A program made the position numbers and the translations under genes. From positions 11,036,001-11,100,000 of the forward strand of contig NC_079514.1 of assembly GCF_000801105.2 (NCBI RefSeq): a stretch of DNA of 64,000 nt, written 5' to 3'. Numbering within the stretch: the first letter of the stretch is position 1; each line of letters begins with the position of its first letter. Origin of the DNA: Raphanus sativus. Lineage: Eukaryota > Streptophyta > Magnoliopsida > Brassicales > Brassicaceae. The notes beneath the pieces are model-generated. The model did not search any database. It saw only the letters and a list, made by a program, of their open reading frames with translations, and was not told where the DNA came from. Shown in pieces: positions 49,130-61,974 of the stretch.

Positions 49130-49700
49130 ATGCAGATGCAAAAAACCATCAGATTCTCATATATTACAAAGCCTCAGAGGTAATAAACATACATCAACTC
49201 CTTATTGCCTTTCATCTTCTATTTTTAGAAGTTATTAAAGTACAGTTTTTGGTGGTTTTTATATGATTAGTTATTTGAAAGACATGGTTTGATGCTTTGA
49301 TGATTATGATGAACTCAATATGACTGCAGCATAGGACAAGACCTTGGTGGGGTGTTTAAGTAAAGTTCAGAGCTCATTAGTCCGTATCACAACTTGCTTA
49401 AATGTATGTTCTTTTCTCGAAAGCAAACTTCTTTGTTCATCATCATTAAAGTGTATATTAACATTTGAAAATTTCTCTTTAAGGTGGGATTGTTATAGAG
49501 ATTGTTGTTGGAGGTGAGTAATCGTATGTTGGATGGGGAAGAAGCGAATAAGCAAGTTAGAGTTGGATGGGAGAAGAATCTTTCTGCTACATATGTTGGT
49601 TTTGTCTTTAATTTACCTTTTATTGATGGATATGTGAACAACTTAAGAAACTCACAAAAAGTCATCAGGCTGTCATTCAATTGGCTGCAAAAAGAAAAGT
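49130..49700 (+). other. Unrecognised exon-like frames in Helitron C
   Basis: Two short frames (about 49,137-49,180 and 49,502-49,702, the latter containing MLDGEEANKQVRVGWEKNL) have plausible splice sites around them. They match no family I can name. They may be further passenger fragments or chance frames. Confidence 0.25.
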
Positions 49701-50976
49701 AAGAATACTTTTGTACTAAGCTTAGCCATACCTAATATCTTTAGACCGATTTGTCTTATATTTATCTGTTGTCGTTACTATCCTACAGGTTCAACTGTTC
49801 AAGTACATGAGACGATGTGGGAGTATCTGTAACCATTTTAATAAATACGTTGGTTAAACACTTAAACCTGAGAGGTGACTGTAATATAAAGTTATTTTTT
49901 ATTGATAGCCGTGTGATCGTGTACTATTACCGCAAGCCATGGAATTGGTTTAACCAAACTGGTTCTACATGAGTTAAACCTTTTCTAAAACGAGTGTACA
50001 GTTTGAGAATATTATAATGTAAATAGATACAATCATACAAATCCGAATTATTGTAACTAAAAAAAATGCTATGACCGAAATGATGTGTCCTAAAACTAAC
50101 GTTGGCAAATTAATTGGAATGGAACAACTTTCGTGGAGAAACTGAATATTAAAATATTTTCCTAATTAAGAGTATCAAATGAAAAACCTGCCGGTCCACT
50201 ACGTCAAAAGCATGCAAGAGTACTTTCGAAACAACAACATAAACTTAAGGTTCCAAAATCTGCAAGCAACAATGGTTGGTTCATACGACAATAACATTTA
50301 CCTATATGTCATAAAAATATTATGCAAAGGCAAGCCCAAGATCAGTAAAGCATGCTTTGGTATGCTTGGATGGAAACTAATTAAAACGAAAGTTGACCAA
50401 TAGTGGAGAGACGCATCAAAGAATCGTTTCACAGAGTTGAAGTAAACAAACTACCATGCTATTTGAAACTTTTAGGAATACAAAAACAATGATTATATAC
50501 CACCCCAACAACATTAAAAAGCATATGCGACACCTACTAATATGATATATACATATAAAAAATGTTTACCTAATTTAAGGAGTAGATGTAAAGTATTGTG
50601 ACCAGATATGTGTCAAAACTTTTTAAAAAATGAATTCAAAGTAAAAGAAAAATGTCTAGCATAATCCCATAATCTTAAATAATTTTAAATTAAATATTTG
50701 TATAGTGTTTTCAAAAAAAAAAATTATAGTGCAAAAGAACATCACACTATACAACAATCATATACAAGGAACACATAAGATCTGACATGATAATAGATGA
50801 CTTAACATAAGACAAACAAACTAAAATAATTACTCCGCTAAACATAAAAAATGAACAATGCTCCATTCAAACAATCATAACTATTGTATATGAAATTTAT
50901 TCAACAACGACTTTCATGCTCAATCTTCTAATAATTAGCAAAAAAATCACGGATAGGATGAATAACAAAGAATATA

Positions 50977-51194
50977 CAGTGAAACTTCTATAAATTAATA
51001 ATGTTGCGACTACACCAAAATTATAATTTTTTATTAATTCATAGAAATTATTAATTTATCGTATATTAATTGAACCAAAAATTCAATTTGGGACTATAAA
51101 ATTGTATTAATTTATAGAGATTTTAGTGTATATTAATTTATAGAGATTTTAGTGTATATTAATTTATCGAGTATTAATTCAAAGAGGTTATAAT
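50977..51194. mobile_element. Emigrant-like MITE
   Basis: The left end CAGTGAAACTTCTATAAATT closely resembles the CAGTAAAACCTCTATAAATTAATA end of Arabidopsis Emigrant (pogo/mariner type). The right end (...AGAGGTTATAATG) is a diverged inverted copy, and both sides are flanked by TA. A 26-bp piece resembling a right end (TATTAATTTATAGAGATTTTAGTG then TA) is tandemly duplicated inside the right half. Confidence 0.6.
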
Positions 51195-51559
51195 GTATAT
51201 ATAACCTAACTACTGAACCTGAAAATAAATATAAAACAATATTTGTATATACAAATATAAAAGACACTCAGTGAAAATATAGAGTAATATAATTATATAC
51301 ATCACATAGCCCCATAAAATATAATCAATATAGTATTTATTATTCTAACATAATTAGATATACATAAATATAATAGTGATAGTTAAAAACAAATAACAAA
51401 ATTGTACATCCATAACATTGTTAGGTTAAAATGTATTCTTCACATATTGTGATGTAAAGAAATGTATATTAATTTATACTCATTATTAAGATTTAATACA
51501 TAGTATATACAGAAAATATAAAAATGAGTAAGAAACCCCTAAGATTTTTTCCTGTAATA

Positions 51560-51591
<32 letters not shown>

Positions 51592-51711
51592 CATGGTTTA
51601 TTTAGTCACCGCATACAATGTATGTAAAGTTTCATATATAAGAATATATATTAAACCTATAATAAAATTATTTAAAATTTACATCCCGCCCGTATGGCGG
51701 GTCGACCCTAG

Positions 51712-52037
51712 TATCAAATAAATAAAAGTTTCTTTCTGGATTTGATACCTTCTCTAGTTCTCTTACCCAATCGAGAAATGCACAGAAGATTAAATGTATG
51801 TTAGGTAATGTTTTGAAGATAATATCTGAATGCTAGCATTAATTAAGTGTGGTGTTTTAGTTGGGGCACAAAAGATAAATCAGTTTTTTTAGTAAATTGG
51901 GCTTTGGGCCCATTATTTATTGCTGCTGAGCGTCTGTCTCCTACACGATGATTCTGGAAACCGACAAGAGGTTTTTGACTTGCCTTGCGTGGGGTTTAGC
52001 TGCAATCGAAGTGTTTGATTGAATCGTAGATTTGGCG
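51712..52037. other. DEG14 promoter region
   Basis: Sequence between the Helitron C end and the DEG14 start. It contains a TTGGGCTTTGGGCCC site II-like cluster near 51,898-51,912. No gene is seen. Confidence 0.5.
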
Positions 52038-54485
52038 ATGATGAATATACTGGTTGAATTCCTCTATCTAATTATGATGAACCGACTCATCCATCAGTTG
52101 ATTCAAAATTGAATAAATCGTTACTGGTTTTTGTCTTGTTTTGTTCTTTTTGGCAGAGAAGAGCCGTCTCATCTTCTAAACGAAGCTCGCTTGTACGCAT
52201 CATCGCTGTTGCTACCGCTACTTCTGGTGTTGTTTATAGTACAGATACAGGTAAACCAAGCTCTAACATCTTTTCCGCGTGGTTAATGTGCATTTGTGGC
52301 AAATGTGATCCTGTCATTGTTAATTCATGATTTGATCATGTTATTTATAGGAACGAGAATATCAGTGGCTATTCCAGAATCTATTCGGGAATCTAAGTCG
52401 GTACCGTGGCAGATTTCACAGGGCTTGATTCATCGTACAGAGCAAAGCTTGTTTGGTTCGTAATGACAAATCACATCTCTGTGTATATCTTTGTATGTAA
52501 TTTTTAATATGGAGCTACAACTTTTTTGAAATATCTGTTTCTTTATTTTATAATATGTGCAGGAAATTTCTCTGCGTTTTCTGCCAGAGCTAGTCCAAAA
52601 CCAGAAGCAGCTGCAGATAATAATGAGAAGAGAGCTCCTGTTGAAGATTCAGATAGTGTGAAACCTCCATTTGGTGGGTTCTTGGGGAGGGATACAATCG
52701 CCAATGCGGCTGCCCGAATTGGACCAGCTGTTGTCAATCTATCTGTTCCTCAAGGTTTCACTCCTTTCTTTTTATTTCATTTTTTTTTCTGTAGGATGAT
52801 ATGATTCATTAGGGGGTAGTTTGGGTGATCTTTTTTGTATTTTTCTGTAAAGGATTTCATGGGATTACTACTGGGAAGAGTATCGGTTCTGGAACGATCA
52901 TTGACGCTGATGGCACTATACTGACTTGTGCGCACGTTGTTGTCGATTTTCAGAGCCTTCGCCAGTCATCTAAAGGAAGAGTAAGTTCAATAAAAAAATA
53001 TGATCATGTATAACTAGTGAAGGAATTAGAGTTTATGGTCTCTTTTAGCTTTCAGGAACTTTAAGAAATGTCAGACCTCTTGATTGTTAAACTTTGTAGT
53101 TTTTGTTTAGACCATCTAGCCAAGGATCTTAAAATGACTTTTATTTGAGTAAAAATCTCGGATTATTAGCTAATGATAAGATTTGGTTCTTCCAATACCT
53201 GGATGGAAGAATCTCTTTACTGAAACATATAAGGTTTTTGATTACAGGTTGATGTGACACTGCAAGATGGTAGGACGTTTGAAGGTGTGGTTCTGAATGC
53301 TGATTTACAATCCGACATTGCATTAGTGAAGATAAACTCAAAGACTCCATTGCCAACTGCCAAACTTGGTTTCTCCAATAAGCTTCGTCCAGGGGACTGG
53401 GTTATAGCTGTGGGCTGTCCTCTTTCTCTTCAGAATACAATTACCGCCGGTATCGTTAGGTAAATATAAACACACATACCTGATTTTCTTTTTTTTCATT
53501 TGATAAAGTTCATATAGCTACATTACTTCGGTTTTGGCTGTTTTTTTTCCCGGTGTAGTTGTGTTGATCGCAAAAGCAGTGATTTGGGTTTAAGAGGGAC
53601 AGGCAGAGAATACCTCCAAACAGACTGTGCTATCAATGCTGTAATAATCCACACCCTTTCCTTCTCCATGACCTGATATCTTGATACCGTTTTGGCTTTG
53701 CATCGTCTTTCGTTTTTATATTCTTCTGCTCATTTGTGACTGGCAGGGAAACTCTGGCGGGCCTCTTGTGAATTTGGACGGAGAAGTGGTTGGTGTTAAC
53801 ATCATGAAAGTCTTAGCTGCAGATGGGCTCGGATTTTCTGTGCCGATTGATTCAGTCTCTAAAATCATCGAGCATTTCAAGAAAAGCGGGTATGTTAGTA
53901 TTAATCTCAATACCTTTTCACTGGCTGGCTTTGGTTAGTAATAGAAACCTCTATTGTTGTTGCAGTAGAGTGATTCGTCCATGGATTGGGCTAAAAATGA
54001 TAGAACTCAACAAAATGATCATTGCTCAGCTTAAAGAACGATACCCGATGTTTCCTGATGTGGAGAAAGGCATTCTTGTCCCTACGGTGAGTAAACCAGA
54101 TCGTTCATAAAGAAGATCCATGTTGTTTGTATTGATAATCCTAATCTAGTATCAAGTTTTGCATATTCACCGATATATATATTTTGCAGGTGATTCCAGG
54201 ATCACCGGCTGATCGAGCTGGATTCAAACCAGGGGATGTTGTTGTGAGATTTGATGGGAAGCCGGTGGAGACCATCAAAGAGGCATGTATCATCTCATTA
54301 ATCTACATTCTTCTTCTTCTTCTTAGAATATAAAGTGATTCATGTGTGAATGAAGTTTCAATTTGCAGTTAATAGAGATAATGGACGATAGAGTTGGGCA
54401 GCGGATCCGAGTAGTGGTGGAAAGATCAAGTAAAGAAACGGTCACACTAGAAGTCATTCCTGAGGAGGCCAATCCAGACATGTGA
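52038..54485 (+). CDS. DEG14: DegP/HtrA-type serine protease with PDZ domain (DEG14)
   Basis: Eleven exons: 52,038-52,052, 52,157-52,250, 52,351-52,455, 52,563-52,754, 52,853-52,980, 53,248-53,459, 53,559-53,640, 53,747-53,889, 53,966-54,086, 54,190-54,282 and 54,369-54,485. They give 433 residues. The catalytic triad is visible: His163 (LTCAHVV), Asp201 (LQSDIALVK) and Ser279 (GNSGGP). A C-terminal PDZ domain follows ([20 protein letters not shown]). The basic, Ser-rich N-terminus ([15 protein letters not shown]) suggests mitochondrial import; HtrA proteases degrade or refold damaged proteins. The intron after 54,282 begins GC (AG|GCATGT), a GC-AG intron needed to keep the frame. Exon 1 (15 nt) is inferred from Arabidopsis AT5G27660 and is less certain. 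Confidence 0.93.
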
Positions 54486-54755
54486 GATTTACAGATGTAT
54501 TACTTAAGCTGCATTGATTTTTCTTCTTCTTCTTTCATGGTATTTGCTTTCCTCTTTTACAACGGAGGCAAGTTAATGTCATTTTAGACCAAAGTAATCC
54601 TTACTAGTGGTTTCATTCCATATTAACATTAACCAAAGAGTTTAAGTTGATCTGTATAGAGAATCTCCATTAAGATTCGAGTTAATACTCAAATAAACAA
54701 CACAAGTCAACTAATAATATGCCAAGAAAGAATTTCTAATGGCAAAAACGAGAAA

Positions 54756-55440
54756 CTCAACATATCGGTCCCTTTGGTGTATCACTGGAGCTCCGATGAG
54801 ACTTGTGCTTCGATCTCTTGTCCCGTTTCTTGGTCCTGAGGAAAAATGAATATAACAGAATAAGCAAAAAAAAAAAAAAAAGCTATGAGAAGGCGTTAGA
54901 AGAATCAAAAGCAGACAAAAAGGTTACTTGTACTCGTCATGTGAAGAACTGTCCTAGACAAGATTTAAGCTTCCGGTTGACATGCTTCATGTCCTTTTCA
55001 GTTGGGTACTTGTACTTCTTTTGCCTGGATAGATAGATAGAGATAGATAGAGAGAGCTTAGAAAACAGCAACATCACCTTTCTCGGACCTTTGCCTCATA
55101 AAGAAACTCTCATGAACAGTTCTTCATCAACACTCAAAGGTTTAAGCTTCTTATCAGCCGAGAATAAGGTAGAAAACAGCTATATCACCTTTCTCTTTAG
55201 ATATGGGACGAACCACGCTAGAGTAAATCTAAAAACTTACATTGATCTCGTGCATCAACTTTCTCAGTAGGATAAGTTAGTGATCCACTGCCATCTACTT
55301 CAACTTGAGTTGTTCCACACTAAAAATAAGAATCAGTCAAGATAAAAGACAGACTAAAAGTTATATATGATCACTTAAATACACAAACAACACACCTTCT
55401 CTAGCAATTGCACTGCCCTCTGATTAGCTGCTTTATATCT
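54756..55440 (-). pseudogene. Exon-like remnants of an unidentified gene
   Basis: Minus-strand pieces look like former exons: ERYKAANQRAVQLLEK ending at a GT donor (about 55,392-55,440); CGTTQVEVDGSGSLTYPTEK (about 55,240-55,320); KKYKYPTEKDMKHVNRKLKS (about 54,965-55,022); and KKRDKRSKHKSHRSSSDTPK (about 54,760-54,835). YPTEK occurs in two pieces, hinting at an internal duplication. Joining the pieces at the visible splice sites shifts the frame or meets stops. I do not recognise the parent gene; a nuclear, basic protein is possible. Confidence 0.4.
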
Positions 55441-55815
55441 TTCTGCTTACAGTTACAACAACAGACTGTTCAAAGCCAACAATTGATAGCTTTGAACAGT
55501 GTGTTGGGCCGTATGTTGTGTGTTCAGTTTGATTAACAGTGTGTTGGACCGTATGTTTTGTGTTCAGTTTGATTGTGTTAATTTTATGGATTTAAAGGCT
55601 CTTAACCCCTGAACTGGCCCAATAAAAGAACCCCAACAAATCTGAGGAAGACAAAAGAAAAAGAACAGTTTCATACTTTCATAGTTACAGAGAATAAATC
55701 AAGTAGCTGTTAACTTATTAACTTAAACTAAACTAACCTCTACAATCTGGTATCCTTTTTTCTTTTTTCAAATGAAGATGTCAGGTTAATTATGTAAAGA
55801 ACTCAAAAGCTATAT
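55441..55815. other. Intergenic, ALY1 3' UTR side
   Basis: It holds a short near-exact duplication, AGTGTGTTGG-CCGTATGTT-TGTGTTCAGTTTGATT, at about 55,498-55,535 and 55,540-55,576. No gene is seen. Confidence 0.5.
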
Positions 55816-58800
55816 TCATGTTTTGACAAGAGCCATGATTTGATTCTTGATCCATCCCATACAAGTCTGTATTTCTCTGTAGATCGGCATGTTCTGCGGA
55901 CACCGCGGCTGCAAGCTACTCACTGCTGTCTCCATCACTTGAGCCACGTCACCTGGTGGATACTGCTTCTCTGCGCACTTCTGCATGCATTAAAAAGCAG
56001 TTCAAATCAAATCAAATACCATTTTACTCCCAAGTAGATTTCCTTTTTGAACTTACCTGAATCATGAGCCAAGTTGAAACACAAGAGCTTATAAGCTCTG
56101 AAGCCATTTGCGTTTCGTTTTTTCCTGATCCCATCAATCCTTCTTCAGTCACCCGCTCTCCTGTGTTTAAGGGAGGCCGGCTTTGATGATGATCCAAGCT
56201 GCCATTGGCTTGGTCTTGATGCTTCATACTAGACACTACAGAGTTATCTACTGGCTGATGATACTCGCCCATTGAGGCTAAAGCTTGTTGGACCATTTTC
56301 CCAGCGTTTTCCTCATCCTTTACCGAAGATGCAGCCTACAACCCCCCACAGTGAAACCAAGTTAAAACAAAACATAGACTTGTATCACTTTGACTTCTCT
56401 ATACTTAAAAATAATATTTTAATTGTAACACAAATACAACTAAATTCAATAAATGCAAACAAATATTATAACTACCTTCATAGCTGCATCCACCATTGCT
56501 TGTGCTATTAACCTTGAACCACTTACAATTTCAAGCATTTCTGGTTCCATTTCCTAAAAAAACCAGAACTATGTTAGGAGGAATAAATGAGTTAATACTT
56601 TCTAAAATTTACCAATCTCAAGGCAGAGTTTTACTGCTATCAAAGTTTGGACAACGTAATCTTATTTAATTACAATAGTCATTACCTGTGCATCTGAAGT
56701 ACACTGCAGCATCAGAGCTCGTTGAATTTCGGCTCTTCTTTCTTTGCTATTGACTGTGTTATATGTTTGATCAGTAGTGACTCGCCTGTCTCTATCATCC
56801 TGTAGATACTTATTGAATTATGCACACAGTCTCCCAAAAATGTACTGAACCAAAAAAAGAAAAGAAAGATCAAAGCTTTAACAGACCAGTCAAAAAACGT
56901 CATTGTTTACCTCCTTCATAGTAGGAGGACTCATAATAAAGTCGACATTTTCAAGCTCAGAAGGAGAGAACAGAATAGATGCATCAGAGCTTGGGTGTTT
57001 GCTAAGCTGTCCCTCTCTGCATACTGACAAGCAGTTATCCATTTGCCTCCTTAGACCGTCAGGCGTGTATTCTAACGGATTGAAAGGCATGCAATCAATG
57101 TCCTGTAAAAAAAAGCAGATTTGTTAAATCATCTGAGATAGATATGATTAAAAGTATTAAAAATATTAATAGTTTTGGGATTTACCATAACCACGTCGAC
57201 TCCCAATTCATCAAACAGAACGTTGTACTTGTTATGATCCACAATAAGAATCTTGCCATCACGAATTTCCCGTGTTTTAGGATGGATGGCAATGACTCTA
57301 TCCCCAACTGATAAAGGCTGTGCCAAATCTGTAGGAAGCACTTCTCTAGCACCTCTACGTAGCTCCGTATAATGATTTCTCACAGATTCACGATATTGTT
57401 GGAGTTTATCCCGCTCTTCTTGTATGAATCTATCAGAGAGTCTCCGAGGTCTACCAAGAGAACTGAAAATATAAAGAAAATGAGTGCACCTTTTTCAAAT
57501 CTTTATATAGATACACTATTAAGCCCCCTTTACATGAACTGTTACAAACCTTTTAATGACGCTCCATTCAAGACGTGTAAGTCTTGGAACGTGACCAAGA
57601 CCCACATGATTTAGATAATCAACGAACTCCATCTTTGCAAACCACGGATAGTCGATAGCACTGTAGAACCATTCAAATATGCACCTTCGACGTACCAATG
57701 GATGTGACAGACTATTCGAAACCTTCTCCTGTAAAATGGAATAAAGCAAATAATTTAATGCGTGCGTCCTAAGAGAAATGAAGTTAGAGACTCCAACTCT
57801 ACCTTTAATAATTCATGTTCTGGATCTAGTTCGTGACAATGTGACTTGTTAGGAGTGGTTTCAGCAGATTTACTTCTTTCTTGTAAACTCTTCTTCAAAC
57901 TAATCTTACGCCTGTTTGGTGGACCCGAACCTGAAACTTGTGTATCTGATGACACTACTGCATCCCGTCCTGTTATTTTCTTATCACTAGTTGAACAAGA
58001 TTCTTCCGAGGCCTTTGCAGTTTTCTGCTGCTTTGCTGGACCTTGACCAGCACGTCTGGCGTTGCTCGGAGTCTTCAAATTATCATCTTCAGACAATTCC
58101 TGCAATGCAATAAACAAAAATCATGAGAGGGATCACAAAAAACTACTTTAGCATAAGTGTTTTTTTTTTTTGATGAAAATACTTTGTCAATGATCCTACA
58201 ATTGCATTGTGGACAACCAACCAGGAGAGGAAGCAGTTTTTGCAAAATACCTTATTATGTGGCGGTTTACGTTTTCTTCTTGAAGTGTCAAGTTCCCCTA
58301 TGGGAACAGCATTACCATCAACGAGTTCCTCCTGCGCATACTTCGGTTTTCTATTCTCAGCATCTGAAACTACATGTAGGACACTATGTTCTCGTCCTGC
58401 TTGTTTTGGTTTCTCTCCGTTATGGCTACTTAATATGGTTTGTCGAGTGTTAGCTACTCTTTCTTCATTCAACTGTGCAGATGATCCTGGAACCAACGCC
58501 AAAACATTAGAAACAAAATAAAGAGAGGTAAAAATGTTAAAGCTGGCAGATATGTATTAATGGGTCTTTCCTTCTAAACCCAGACAATATATATATATAT
58601 ATATCGTCAATGGGAAAACCCAACCCCATAATATAAAAGCATTCGATGCTTACCTGATTCCAGTAAAGCTGACAAGTCAGCCAATGCATGCAGAGCTTCT
58701 AATTCATCTACACATGAAAAGATGCAAGGCCCTTAGCTTAGTAAGACAATGTGGTATAAAATTTCACTTCTATGACAAAACTATAAAAAGGGAATCTTAC

Positions 58801-60422
58801 TGGACCTACGATTTTTTTTTCCAACGTCAACTTATTATTGGGTTTTACCTCCATAAAAAGGGTTTCTTATTAGCATTTTTGGCTATCTAGTTAATATTAT
58901 TACCTCTTGTGGCGTTGCATGCTTCTCCGCTGTCATCAAAAGTATCTCCTTCTGCTTCTTCAAATCTGACATTTTTCTCCTTCCGGGGAACCTCCACGTT
59001 TCCAACCCCTTCTATATCCATCAACAAGGCACCATCTCTATCTGGAGGAGATCCCTTAATGTGCCTCCTATCTCGGCTTATTCTCACCACATTCCCAGAC
59101 ATGGAGCTAGCATGGTGCTTGGACTGAGCTTCCTTTGCTTGTGACTGGCAAAACCAGAGAGTAGAATCGTTATTTCAAATGAATCATGACATGATAAACA
59201 AACCTTAAAGTTTCTAGAGCTAAAGAGATACCATTTTCACATTTGGCGTGGTGTTTTTGAGTTCTGGTCTTGTATATGGAGACCCTCCAACACTTCTCGA
59301 TGCATTTGCCGATGCTAGTATATCATCATCATCCTCAAGTTGTTTCTTGGCTCTTTTATTTAGTGGCGTTGAACCTTCTATGTCATCCCATTGGTCTGCA
59401 CTTGGTACAGGAAACCGAGGTGTACGTTTACCAGTGGCACGTCGCTCCCTTCCTGCATAACGCAAAGTAACAAATTATTATTACATTCTTGAACATATAT
59501 TCATTTACATGTATTGTTATTGATTGTACCATAAACTTGTGTCAGCTTCAGAAATGAGAGGCATCCTTCCGTTGGTGCAATTGAATGTGGTGAGATAACT
59601 TCCTCTCGAATATCACTAGACGGAACTTTCGCGCGTTTGCGCTTCTGATATTTCCTCGATACTCCAGAAGCACCGTGGCCGTCTCCTTCACTTTCGCTCT
59701 CCTCCTACAAAAAAGGCATGTACAACACAACTTTACTAAACAGACAACGTGACCCATTTTAACATGACGTTTAAAATAAAAGGACGCACTATGACGGTGT
59801 AGTGATCAGTCATCATTGCAATGAGGCCAGCTACGGACGCAGTTCCCTCAGGCAGGGACAAATATGCCTGGAAATGGAAATGGCAAAATCAAATGTGAGA
59901 AGAAGGAATGAAGACTAGGGAAAAAGTGAGATATTAATGTTGTAGTAGTGATACCCGATTCATAGAGAAAAGGGCTTCCACCATGTCAACAGAGCGGTGA
60001 TTCCGGACGGCAGCAGCTACCTAAGCAGGGGGAGCAAAGAAGAAGACTTTGAAGTCATACATACAACAAAAGTAACCACAATTACTGTTACCTTTTTCCA
60101 GTCTCTGCCATGCTTCCGATAGGCATCATAAAAATGCTGGAGCTCAGCTTTGGTCCACTGAGGTCCCAGTTTGTCAGTCAGTTTCTTCTTCTGGAAATGT
60201 GAAAACAAAAAAAAAACAAAAATAGTCAACGAGGTGAATCTGATTCAGGTTCGAAGATAGACTCTTTTTTAATTCAAGTGAAGGAAGGCTTTAATAATAA
60301 GATAAAAGATTAGGTCAATGAGGACAAAGACTCACACGTTGCTTGACTTTGTCTATTTCTGGAGAGGCTTCTTTGGTGACGACGCGCTTGTTCACTCTGT
60401 TCGACGTCTTACTCGGCGCCAT
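55816..60422 (-). CDS. ALY1: ALWAYS EARLY 1 (LIN9-type DREAM/MuvB subunit)
   Basis: Seventeen minus-strand exons: 60,336-60,422, 60,092-60,190, 59,955-60,020, 59,790-59,867, 59,530-59,704, 59,232-59,452, 58,904-59,144, 58,654-58,707, 58,251-58,486, 57,803-58,099, 57,550-57,728, 57,186-57,462, 56,911-57,102, 56,686-56,799, 56,476-56,553, 56,057-56,335 and 55,816-55,980. They give 945 residues. A SANT/Myb-like domain ([20 protein letters not shown], about 38-95) precedes a long low-complexity region. The DIRP domain begins near 519-612 ([40 protein letters not shown]), followed by a Tudor-like [19 protein letters not shown] stretch. ALY proteins are the plant LIN9 homologues that hold Myb3R/E2F repressor complexes on cell-cycle genes in the nucleus. 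Its place beside LACS7 matches AT5G27610. Confidence 0.95.
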
Positions 60423-61974
60423 TTTCCGATTCCTCTGCGCAGTGATTCCAAAACCAAAGTCACAAACTTTGCTCCCGAATTCGATTTTGAATCAGTAAAT
60501 AAAACCAAATCCAAACAGAATCGAAATGAACTTTTGTGGAATTCAAAACAGAACAAAGGACCCAGATTCAGATCGAGATTTCGAAATTAAAAAATGCACG
60601 AAGGAAACATAAATCACCAATTTCAAATCCAAGTTTCCGATATAAAATCATTTGAAAGTTATTTAATCAAACTTCGAAATCGAAAAATCACATCGCTAAA
60701 AACCAGGACAGGAAGCAAGCAGACTCAAACTACAAATCGAAATTCAAGTCGATCGATTAGGCGTCCTGTAAAAAACCCTAGATCAGACCAGATCCACTCA
60801 CCGAGTACAGCTCAAAGAGAATCAGTGTTGAATCTCACAACGAGTAGAATTTGGATGGTTAGAAAAGCTTCAGAAACTGCTTGGAGAGATCGGTAAGAAA
60901 CTCGAAAGAGGTTTTAAAACAGAGAGATGAAAAAAAAAGATTATTTGGGAGATGAAATATAGAGAGAGAGAGAGGAGAGAAGAGGGGAGAGAGGCGTTGC
61001 CGCGAAACTTGAATAAAAGGACGACTCGACTCGAGAGTTGAGAGACAGCCAATAGGCATTCTCCTTTCGATATCTAAGCGTGTGATCTGAAGCCTCCACG
61101 TGGCTTCTTAGTATATGCACCGTTAGATGTTCTTGATTTTCATTTAGGGTTTGTAGTAACGGCAACATGTGATCATATTTGAATATTCCCAAATTTTCTT
61201 TAAATATATATGTAAATAAAATAAAGTATACTAGTGACGGTGAAAATGTAAAATCTCATTTCGAATATTTGCTATTTTCCTTTGTTCAACTCGCATACCT
61301 CCTCTAGTAATATTTCATTTGTAAATATTTTTAATATATTTATCACAACCATTTTGAATCAAATGGTGATACAAATAGTAAGAGTTTTACTATGGAAAGA
61401 TATTGTAAACTATATAAAACAGTAAAAGAAAGAATAGTCAAATGGTTTCACAAAAAAAAAAGTCAAATGTTTAAATTTAATGATCTTTTGATATATTAAT
61501 TAATTTAATTTGATTCCAAAGTCACATTGTTATCAGTCAAAGAAACAATTACAACCAGTATATTACTTAAATAAAATTTGTAAAATAGTTTAATAACAAT
61601 TTTATGGATTATCTTCATTTGTTTGATCTAAACATTTTGCTTGAGTATCGTTGTTAGCTGTGGTTAAATGTCGAAATTCTCTTAGAAAATGAATATTGTA
61701 ATCCATCCATCTATCCTAGTATAATGAGTATATAAACACTTTAAATAGTTAGTATTGAAGTTAAAGTAATTGGGATGGAAAAAAAAAGAAATTGTAACGA
61801 AATGAAGCCATTCTCTGCTTCTTTATTTTTATTGAATAGTACAAACGAAAATTACAGCATAAAAATCGGATTTATTTATTTGAAATCTACCTCCAATCAC
61901 ATATTTTGTAGTTTTATCTTGTATCGATCCCTGGGACTACAACAAGCTCTTTTGCGTCTAATGCACATCGATCA
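60423..61974. other. ALY1 5' region and intergenic DNA to LACS7
   Basis: The ALY1 5' UTR/promoter side includes a GA-rich tract near 60,961-60,992. From about 61,200 to 61,975 the sequence is AT-rich and includes LACS7 3' UTR. No gene is supported. Confidence 0.5.

Larger units (their letters stand above)
47824..51711 (+). mobile_element. Helitron C
   Basis: The 3' end is the hairpin CCCGCCCGTATGGCGGG, then TCGACC and terminal CTAG (51,708-51,711) followed by T. The 5' end is TCTATTACTATAAAAC at 47,824. The following segment resembles the 5' end of Helitron B in order: a (A/C)GTCA-AATA box, TTTTGC/TTACC, CACGTGTCC, then a TGGGCYT motif. The base before the 5' TC is G, not the expected A, so the junction may be mutated. 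The element carries a captured M16 peptidase fragment, other exon-like frames and a nested Emigrant-like MITE. It lacks Rep/helicase. Confidence 0.65.

Noticed and set aside
60594..60896. 100-residue plus-strand frame upstream of ALY1
   Set aside because: It lies in the ALY1 5' region, is Arg/Lys/Ser-rich by composition and shows no domain; probably the antisense of UTR sequence.
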